Assembly (NCBI GenBank): GCA_031274425.1
Contig: JAISQE010000139.1
Location: 1-45,567 of the forward strand
Direction: 5' to 3'
Length of the DNA stretch: 45,567 nt
DNA from: Synergistaceae bacterium
Lineage (GTDB): Bacteria > Synergistota > Synergistia > Synergistales > Aminobacteriaceae
Positions 40,011 to 45,567 of this stretch are shown piece by piece; the stretch's first letter is position 1; each line of letters begins with the position of its first letter. The notes under the pieces are model-generated. The model saw nothing but the letters and a program-made list of their open reading frames with translations, was not told the DNA's origin and did no database searches. The position numbers and the translations under genes were made by a program.

Positions 40011-40820
40011 ATGCAAAATTTGGAATCGCGCGTCGTTGGGCCGGAGGAAATAGGCCGGAAATTTTTTACGGGGTTTCACCTTAAAATCATAGGCGTTTTT
40101 TTGATGGTGTTTGACCATACCTACCAGATGTTTTACGCCTACGGAGCACCGGAGTGGTTCAACTGGCTCGGTCGCCCCGTGGCGCCTATCTTTCTTTTTC
40201 TCTGCGCCGAGGGCTTCCACCATACCGGCAACAAGAAAAGGTATATGTCGCTCCTCTTCTCCGGCTTTTTGTTCATGAACGTCGTCTCCACGTTTTTGAC
40301 GGCCAAAATGCGGCTGGAAGACGTGGCGCTCATCAACAATATCTTTGGAACGCTGTTCGTCTCGACCCTCTACATGCTGCTTTCGGACATATTCCGCAAG
40401 GGCGTGAAAGAAAAACGCGCCGGCCGGGTGTTTCTCTCCTTATTGGGGATGTTGTTGCCGGTCGGCGTCGGGATTTCGCTGATAGCGGCGGAAGGTATAC
40501 CGATCTGGCTGCGGGTCGCCCTGTTGAGGTACATTCCCAACCCGGTCACCGTCGAGGGCGGCTTCGCTCTGACGTTTCTCGGAGTATGGTTTCATCTTTG
40601 CGGGCCCAGTCGTTTTCTTCAGAACCTGGCGGTGCTGGCGCTGGGGATCCTCTCTTTCACGTCCGGCGGCGGAGCTCAGTGGCTGATGATCTTCTCGATA
40701 ATCCCCATTTCCTTGTACAACGGAAAAAGAGGCGGGGGCGGCAAATATTTCTTCTACATATTTTATCCGGCGCACATCTACGCGCTCTACATAACCGCCT
40801 GGTTGTCAAGTCAAAGGTGA
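40011..40820 (+). CDS. TraX-family membrane protein
   Basis: A 269-residue polytopic membrane protein of the TraX family (acyltransferase-3-like fold; TraX of F plasmids N-acetylates pilin). It opens LKIIGVFLMVFDHTYQMFYAYGAPEWFNWLGRPVAPIFLFLCAEGFHHTGNKKRYMSLLFSGFL, with the family's DH and R-x-xAPxFxF-x-x-EGFHHT signatures. It ends YFFYIFYPAHIYALYI. About eight membrane segments. AAAGGA lies 6 bases before the ATG. The chromosomal substrate of such TraX proteins is unknown. Confidence 0.88.
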   Translation: MQNLESRVVGPEEIGRKFFTGFHLKIIGVFLMVFDHTYQMFYAYGAPEWFNWLGRPVAPIFLFLCAEGFHHTGNKKRYMSLLFSGFLFMNVVSTFLTAKMRLEDVALINNIFGTLFVSTLYMLLSDIFRKGVKEKRAGRVFLSLLGMLLPVGVGISLIAAEGIPIWLRVALLRYIPNPVTVEGGFALTFLGVWFHLCGPSRFLQNLAVLALGILSFTSGGGAQWLMIFSIIPISLYNGKRGGGGKYFFYIFYPAHIYALYITAWLSSQR

Positions 40821-40861
40821 ACGCCGGCAGATATATCAAGATTTTTTCACAAGATATCTCC

Positions 40862-41503
40862 TTAACGCGGTTTCTTTCGCCAGACTTTCGCGATCTCGCC
40901 CAGCGCGATTTTGTGATAGTCGGGGGCGGTTTTACGCCCGTCTTCGATGAATTTGCGGCTTTCCTCGGTTCGGAAATCGTCAGGAGCGACTGTGGTGACC
41001 TCGACGAGCCGGCACTCGATCACGAGCCGCGCCTCCGCGTAAGTCGCCAGGCCCGACGGCGTCGCGACGGGCGTGAGCTTCGACTCTTTCATTTTGTCGC
41101 TGTCGCGCCCCGACTTGCCGCCGAAGAACAGCACGTCTTCCTTGTACTCGTCGGGGAACCAGGAAAAAGTGTAGCTTCCCTCCGCTTGCATTTTTTCCAG
41201 CGTGAAACGGCTGGCGCTCAGAAAACACCAGGTCGCGGGTTTGTCGAAGAGAATGCCGAAGCCGCCCCAGCTTGCGGCCATGGAATTGTGCTCGCCGATC
41301 CGCCCCGCGGTAATCACCGTTATGGTTTTTCCCACCAAGTTGAAGACGTTATCCGTAATCTCGTCGGCGCCGATCTCCTCGAAAAGCTCCTCAAAGGCGG
41401 CCGTCGCCCCCTCCGCTCGAACCGCCGGCAGAAAAAGCGACACGGCCAGCAATCCCGTCATTAAAAATCCCCAAAACCTCGATTTGTTTTCGCAACCGCA
41501 CAT
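40862..41503 (-). CDS. exported flavin-reductase-like protein
   Basis: A 213-residue protein with a signal segment (FLMTGLLAVSLFLPAVRA) in front of a flavin reductase-like domain: FNLVGKTITVITAGRIGEHNSMAASWGGFGILFDKPATWCFL, RFTLEKMQAEGSYTFSWF, and ARLVIECRLVEVT. Cytoplasmic members use FMN; an exported one is unusual and would need extracytoplasmic flavin. AAGGAGG lies 10 bases before the ATG. It is convergent with the TraX-family gene (41-base gap). Confidence 0.8.
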   Translation of the reverse strand: MCGCENKSRFWGFLMTGLLAVSLFLPAVRAEGATAAFEELFEEIGADEITDNVFNLVGKTITVITAGRIGEHNSMAASWGGFGILFDKPATWCFLSASRFTLEKMQAEGSYTFSWFPDEYKEDVLFFGGKSGRDSDKMKESKLTPVATPSGLATYAEARLVIECRLVEVTTVAPDDFRTEESRKFIEDGRKTAPDYHKIALGEIAKVWRKKPR

Positions 41504-41806
41504 CGTGAAACATCCTCCTTATGAAACATTCCCCTTTGAAACATTCTTCTTCGAAATACGCTCGCCAGGCGCGAAAATCGCAATCGCCGACGTCCGCCTC
41601 GATCTTATGCTATGCGATAAAGAGGCTATATGTCAATAAGACGACGACAAAAGCCAAACGGCCGAAGACGGCGCATCCGAAGTCGAGGGACAATCGACCG
41701 GAAGCCGAGCGGGCTCCGTCCCATGGGCAGGGTGTTTTTTTGACTTGGACGTCTATAATTTGTTTCATATTATTTCATGCTTGTTCCATAAGGAGGTTTG
41801 TCATCG
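41504..41806. other. gene-free stretch before ydcF
   Basis: About 300 bases without a convincing gene. It holds the ribosome site of the minus-strand gene at its left end, a GC-rich piece (AAGCCGAGCGGGCTCCGTCCC, 41701-41721) resembling the tail of the dispersed repeat, and TTGACTTGGACGTCTATAAT (41740-41759). In the last, -35-like and -10-like hexamers stand too close together (8 bases) for a normal sigma-70 promoter. Confidence 0.45.
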
Positions 41807-42598
41807 GTGTTCTTTTTATATAAATTGCTGGGCGGGCTGGCGACTCCGCCCGGGTGTTTTTTTGCGATTCTGATGCCTCTCTCGTTTTGGGTCGCGAGGG
41901 ATAAGCGGCGCGCTTCCCGCCGGATCGGAATCGCTCTTTTCGCGCTGCTCCTCATCATGTACGCGCTTTTCATGCCGGTTACGGCGGCGTTTCTGATGGC
42001 GCGGCTGGAGCTCGGGCGTCCCGACCTGCCCGCGGACGGAACGCCGACCTTGGTCGTCGTTCTGGCGGGAGGGGGAACGCATCCCATTCCCGGCAGCGAA
42101 GAAGGAGTCGAAGCGGCGGAAATCGAACTGGCGGAGCAGTCGCTTCAGCGGCTTATCGAAGGGGTCAGGGCGGCGCGCCTTCTCGGGTGTCCTCTTTTGT
42201 ATTCGGGAGGGTACGACGAGGGAGACCGCGGCGCTTACGAAAACGAGATCCGGCGGATTGCCGCCGACGCCGGTTTCGACGGAGAACTTTTACTGGAAAC
42301 GCTTTCGCGAACGTCGTGGGAGAACATGAAGGCGGTCTCGAAGATCGTCGAGGCGAGGGGATTCAAACGCCTGGTGATTTCCACGACGGCGTACCATGTG
42401 AAACGCGCCCTGTGGACGGCGGCGCAAATCATGCCGGACACGGAACTCGTCGCCTGGCCGTCCGGTTGGCGTTCTACGCGAGACCGATTGACGGCCGGCG
42501 CTTTCGGGGTGAGCGCGCGCGCTTTTCTCGACAACTGCACGGCGCTGCGCGAGATCGTCGGCCTCCTGGTGTACAAATTTTATATTAAAATCTTTTAA
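41807..42598 (+). CDS. YdcF/DUF218 family membrane protein
   Basis: A 263-residue protein with N-terminal membrane segments (GGLATPPGCFFAILMPLSFWVA, IGIALFALLLIMYALFMPVTAAFL). A DUF218 domain follows: TLVVVLAGGG, ARLLGCPLLYSGGYDEGDRGAYENEIRRIAADAG, LSRTSWENMKAVSKIV and ISTTAYHVKRAL. These match ElyC/SanA/YdcF proteins linked to envelope polysaccharide metabolism. The start is a GTG (41807) 10 bases after AGGAGG; an in-frame TTG at 41798 would overlap the ribosome site. Confidence 0.88.
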   Translation: MFFLYKLLGGLATPPGCFFAILMPLSFWVARDKRRASRRIGIALFALLLIMYALFMPVTAAFLMARLELGRPDLPADGTPTLVVVLAGGGTHPIPGSEEGVEAAEIELAEQSLQRLIEGVRAARLLGCPLLYSGGYDEGDRGAYENEIRRIAADAGFDGELLLETLSRTSWENMKAVSKIVEARGFKRLVISTTAYHVKRALWTAAQIMPDTELVAWPSGWRSTRDRLTAGAFGVSARAFLDNCTALREIVGLLVYKFYIKIF

Positions 42599-42792
42599 TA
42601 CAAACTTTTTGGACACATCAATAAGACCTAAAAATTGATCATTACTTATTTTATTTTTGCCTATCCAAGTTTTCGTTCCATTCCAATAAAATTGCGCCTG
42701 ACGTAAAATCACGAGGACATCGTACGTAAAGACATGTAAAATCACAGACACGACAAGCAAGAGAGGTTGCGCCAGCGGGGTTGTTGCGGTTG

Positions 42793-42818
42793 TAGAGGCA
42801 AGGCATGCCTTGCCTCTA
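42793..42818. repeat. 26-bp perfect palindrome
   Basis: TAGAGGCAAGGCA followed by its exact reverse complement. There is no loop and no T-run. The 256-base gap between ydcF and the lipoprotein gene otherwise holds AT-rich DNA and a second hairpin. Confidence 0.85.
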
Positions 42819-42831
42819 TTCGCAATCGCGC

Positions 42832-42865
42832 CGCCGTATACGGGGCCGCGCCCCTCAATACGGCG
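42832..42865 (-). terminator. hairpin overlapping the lipoprotein stop codon
   Basis: CGCCGTAT and ATACGGCG form the outer stem and GGGGC/GCCCC an inner stem. The structure spans the stop codon of the lipoprotein gene and is followed, on the minus strand, by the palindrome at 42793-42818. There is no U-run, so the structure may stabilise the mRNA end rather than terminate. Confidence 0.4.
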
Positions 42866-45404
42866 TCAAGTCGGTGTTGCTGGGGGCACCGGTTCTGTAG
42901 TCCCACCCAATCCCATACGTCTGCCCTGTGCCGCTTCGGGAGAACTTGTTGACGCCCGTAAGGGTTCCATTATCGAACAGCCCGATGAACCCGCCCGCGT
43001 ACACGGTGGAACCTGTGGCTGTGACTCTACCGCTCGCGACGCAGCCCGTTATCGTGCTGCCATTAGCCCACTCGGAGTTCCACCCGACGATGCCGCCCGC
43101 GTAGGAATCGTAGGAGGAGGAGGAGGAGATTCTGCCGCTCGCGACGCAGTCCGTTATCGTGCCGCTGTTGCCGTTCAACCCGACGATGCCGCCCGCGGAG
43201 GAGGAAGAGGAGTAGTAGGAAGAGGAGGAGGAGACGCTGCAACTCGCGTTACAGTCCCTTATCGTGCCGCCAGCGTTCAACCCGGCGATGCCGCCTGCGG
43301 TGGAGAAGTAGGGGTAGGGGTAGAAAGAGGAGGAGGAGACGCTGCCGCTCGCGACGCAGCCCTCTATCGTGCCACCGCCATCATACCCCACGTTAAACCC
43401 GACGATGCCGCCCGCGTAGAATGGGCTGTAGACGCTGCAACTCGCGTCGCAGTCCCTTATCGTACCGTCGTTGTTCCCGACGATGCCGCCCGCGGAGGAG
43501 TAGCCGTAGACGATGCCGCCCACGTTGCAGTCCTCTATCGTGCCACCGCCGTTGATCCCGACGATGCCGCCCGCTTCGTGGAGGAGGGAAAAGACGTATA
43601 AGTTGGTTAGGGTGACGTTTTTGATGACGCTGTTTCGACCGGTACGACCGAAGAGCCCTCCGGCGGCTCCGAGGAGTTCGGTATCGACAGTGCTGTTCAC
43701 TATCAAGTTATCGATAACGTACCCGTTGCCATTGAATGTACCGTTGAATGTGCCGTTGAATTCGTAACCGTTGTCCGCCCCTATCGGCACCCACATTTTA
43801 CCCGCGAGGTCGAGGTTCTGATCGAGAGTGAAGACCACGCCCGTGAACTGATTGCCGCCGTTGACCAGCCGCGCCAGACCCGCGAGCCGTTCCTCTGTTG
43901 AGATTGTATACGACGTCTGGGAATTGTCGGGATCGTACCACGACGTGTCCGCTACCCCTAGATCGAACCAGTAGCCGGATACGACGGCGATGCTCAGTGC
44001 CTTCGTCGCGCTTCCCGCGGCGTTTGTCGCCTTGACCGTGAAAACGAAGGTATCTGCCTCCGTCGGGGTGCCGGAAATCACTCCGGTGGCTCCGTTCAAG
44101 CTCAGGCCGACCGGCAAAGCGCCGCTATCGACGGCCCATGTGACCGGCGCGCTTCCGCTCGCGCTGAGCCTGTGACTGTAGGTCGTTCCCACCTCGCCAA
44201 TCGGCAGAAACGGAATGTCGATCGCCGGGGCTCCAGGCGCGGCGGGAGCGGTGATGACGATGCTCAGCGCCTGCGTCGCGCTTCCTATGACGTTTGTCGC
44301 CTTAACCGTGAAGTTGTAGACATTCGCTGTCGTGGGCGTACCGGAAATTACCCCGGTGGCTCCGTTCAAGCTCAGGCCGGGCGGCAAAGCGCCGCTATCG
44401 ACGGCCCATGTGATCGGCGCGTTTCCGCTCGCGTTGAGCGTCTGGCTGTAGGCCGCTCCCACCGCGCCGCTCGGCAGGGAGGCAATGATCGTCGGGGTTC
44501 CAGGCGCGGCGACGACGATGCTCAGCGCCTTCGTCGCGCTCCCCGCCGCGTTCGTCGCTTTGACCGTGAAGTTAAAGGTATTCTCCGCCGTCGGAGTGCC
44601 GGAAATCACTCCGGTGGCTCCGTTCAAGCTCAGGCCGGCCGGCAAAGCGCCGCTATCGACGGTCCACGTGATCGGCGCGCTTCCGCTCGCGCTGAGCGTC
44701 TGCCTGTCAGGCGCTCCCACCGCGCCGCCCGGCAGGGACGCCGTGTCGATCGTCGGGGTTCCAGGCGCGGCGACGACGATGCTCAATGCCTTCGTCGCGC
44801 TTCCCGCCGCGTTTGTCGCCTTGACCGTGAAGTTAAAGGCATTCGCCGCCGTCGGTATGCCGGAAATCACTCCGGTGGCTCCGTTCAAGCTCAAGCCGGT
44901 CGGCAAAGCACCGCTGTCGACGGTCCACGTGATCGGCGCGTTCCCGCTCGCGCTGAGCGTCTGCCTGTAAGGCGCTCCCACCGCGCCGCTCGGCAGGGAG
45001 GCCGTGTCGATCGTGGGGACTTCCGGCATCGGCGCTGGCGCTGGCGCCGGACCGCTGCCCGAATCCGTCACCGTGACTTGGCAGTACGCGGCATCGCCGT
45101 TTCCGTCTTGGACGCGAATCAACACCGCCCCCGCCCCGACCGCCGTCACCCTGGCCGCCGCCACGCTGATCCGAACCACCGTGGCGATGGAGGCCGAGTC
45201 CGACGACCAATAGACTGAGCCGTCATAACCGCTGACCGTGATTCCCGCGCTCTCGCCGACCGCCAGCGTCAGGCTCGAAGGCGTGACCACCGGGCCGCTT
45301 CCAGAAGAGCCGCCGCCCCCTCCTCCACCACAGCCGCCGCTCATCGCGGCGAACGCGAGGACGAACAGCAGCGCCCAAGACATCCAACGCTTCTTTTGCA
45401 TCAT
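42855..45404 (-). CDS. large surface lipoprotein with Ig-like and GLUG repeats
   Basis: An 849-residue exported protein. The signal sequence ends in a lipobox-like MSGGC (C25), followed by a Gly-rich spacer. Residues about 40-112 resemble a Big_2 bacterial Ig domain (SSLTLAVGESAGITVSGYDGSVYWSSDSASIATV). Residues about 130-480 are four tandem He_PIG/putative-Ig repeats of about 88 residues, each with SLPxGxVGAxYxQTLSASGxAPITWxVDSGALPxGLSLNGATGVISGTPT. Residues about 580-830 are GLUG-type repeats (AGGIVGxNxGGTIxDCxASGSVSS) with Ser/Tyr-rich inserts. It is probably a cell-surface adhesin-like protein. GGGAGG lies 5 or 8 bases before the two adjacent ATGs. Confidence 0.9.
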   Translation of the reverse strand: MMQKKRWMSWALLFVLAFAAMSGGCGGGGGGGSSGSGPVVTPSSLTLAVGESAGITVSGYDGSVYWSSDSASIATVVRISVAAARVTAVGAGAVLIRVQDGNGDAAYCQVTVTDSGSGPAPAPAPMPEVPTIDTASLPSGAVGAPYRQTLSASGNAPITWTVDSGALPTGLSLNGATGVISGIPTAANAFNFTVKATNAAGSATKALSIVVAAPGTPTIDTASLPGGAVGAPDRQTLSASGSAPITWTVDSGALPAGLSLNGATGVISGTPTAENTFNFTVKATNAAGSATKALSIVVAAPGTPTIIASLPSGAVGAAYSQTLNASGNAPITWAVDSGALPPGLSLNGATGVISGTPTTANVYNFTVKATNVIGSATQALSIVITAPAAPGAPAIDIPFLPIGEVGTTYSHRLSASGSAPVTWAVDSGALPVGLSLNGATGVISGTPTEADTFVFTVKATNAAGSATKALSIAVVSGYWFDLGVADTSWYDPDNSQTSYTISTEERLAGLARLVNGGNQFTGVVFTLDQNLDLAGKMWVPIGADNGYEFNGTFNGTFNGNGYVIDNLIVNSTVDTELLGAAGGLFGRTGRNSVIKNVTLTNLYVFSLLHEAGGIVGINGGGTIEDCNVGGIVYGYSSAGGIVGNNDGTIRDCDASCSVYSPFYAGGIVGFNVGYDGGGTIEGCVASGSVSSSSFYPYPYFSTAGGIAGLNAGGTIRDCNASCSVSSSSSYYSSSSSAGGIVGLNGNSGTITDCVASGRISSSSSYDSYAGGIVGWNSEWANGSTITGCVASGRVTATGSTVYAGGFIGLFDNGTLTGVNKFSRSGTGQTYGIGWDYRTGAPSNTDLTPY
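43990..45020 (-). repeat. four tandem Ig-repeat units in DNA
   Basis: About 265-270 bases repeated four times within the lipoprotein gene. Near-identical blocks recur, for example GGTGGCTCCGTTCAAGCTCA in each unit. High identity among the central units points to recent duplication or recombination and makes copy-number change likely. Confidence 0.85.
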
Positions 45405-45491
45405 AAAAACCTCCCTCGGTTTGAGGAGGCGTCGTGATTCGGATTATCGCCCAAAAAGGGAAAGATTGCAGAAAGGATTGAGACGAGATTA

Positions 45492-45567
45492 GCTTGACGC
45501 TTGACGCTTGACGCTTGACGCTTGACGCTTGACGCTTGACGCTTGACGCTTGACGCTTGACGCTTGA
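45492..45567. repeat. heptanucleotide tandem repeat at the window end
   Basis: GCTTGAC repeated without error about 10.9 times (76 bases) up to the last base. It lies about 90 bases upstream of the lipoprotein start codon. The sequence stops inside it, so the true length is unknown. Confidence 0.95.

Noticed and set aside
43990-45020. CRISPR-like array
   Set aside because: The repeats are about 265 bases long, in frame, and encode Ig-like domains; there are no short repeats with unique spacers.
45492-45567. CRISPR or origin iterons in the terminal repeat
   Set aside because: Units are 7 bases, contiguous and without spacers; no replication gene is nearby.
1-45567. tRNA, rRNA or other structured RNA genes
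   Set aside because: I looked for CCA-ended cloverleaf arms and conserved rRNA stretches and saw none. A covariance search could still find small RNAs I cannot see.

Overview
The window looks like a fragment of a Synergistota genome (inference, moderate confidence). The core block ylqF-rnhB-(fliK-like)-(flhX)-yraN-ylxM-ffh-rpsP-khpA-rimM-trmD-rplS, the TrmD with an extra C-terminal RNA-methyltransferase-like domain, PgsC/PgsW, superoxide reductase and the anaerobic, amino-acid-transport flavour fit that phylum. The DNA is GC-rich with strong Shine-Dalgarno sites. The right end runs into a pure 7-bp tandem repeat, as at a contig end.

Layout. (1) 1-0.55 kb: phage-like remnants, a small J-domain protein and a frameshifted Bro-N antirepressor. 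(2) 0.59-12.86 kb, minus strand: one long operon-like array. Read from its promoter it holds a Met/Cys-rich leader ORF, an intrinsic terminator, NifD-like, NifK-like, MetN, MetI, MetQ, two NifX-type cofactor proteins, NifH-like, two substrate-binding proteins, a permease, an ATPase and cysteine synthase. This is a nitrogenase-like three-protein reductase surrounded only by sulfur-compound transport and cysteine-synthesis genes, with no NifE/N/B in view. It recalls methylthio-alkane reductase (Mar) systems rather than N2 fixation. (3) 12.9-17.2 kb, minus strand: a TrpXYZ-type ABC importer followed by PgsC and PgsW. (4) 17.7-26.1 kb, plus strand: signal peptidase I and the translation/SRP core block. 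(5) 26.1-28.1 kb: decayed genes (aldo/keto reductase tail, MerR head, damaged chemoreceptor). (6) 28.2-35.4 kb: a secreted trypsin-like protease, a TIGR02757 protein, a flavin reductase, superoxide reductase and four exported proteins, three of unknown function and one with WG repeats. (7) 35.4-39.8 kb: GH57 enzyme and GlgB. (8) 39.8-45.4 kb: TraX-family protein, exported flavin-reductase-like protein, YdcF, and a large lipoprotein with four tandem Ig-like repeats and GLUG repeats.

The strongest candidate for something undescribed is the control region of the nitrogenase-like operon. A consensus promoter (TTGACA/TATAAT) is followed by a 34-codon ORF with 6 Met and 5 Cys, including a Met-Cys-Met-Cys run. 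Next comes a 10-bp terminator hairpin with a U-run, just before nifD-like. The segment carrying the leader stop codon can pair with the 5' arm and loop of the terminator, in the geometry expected of ribosome-mediated attenuation. If correct, starvation for the sulfur amino acids switches on a sulfur-scavenging nitrogenase-like enzyme. A GC-rich, MITE-like dispersed repeat also occurs several times, including inside this operon, where it supplies the stop codon of one NifX-type gene.
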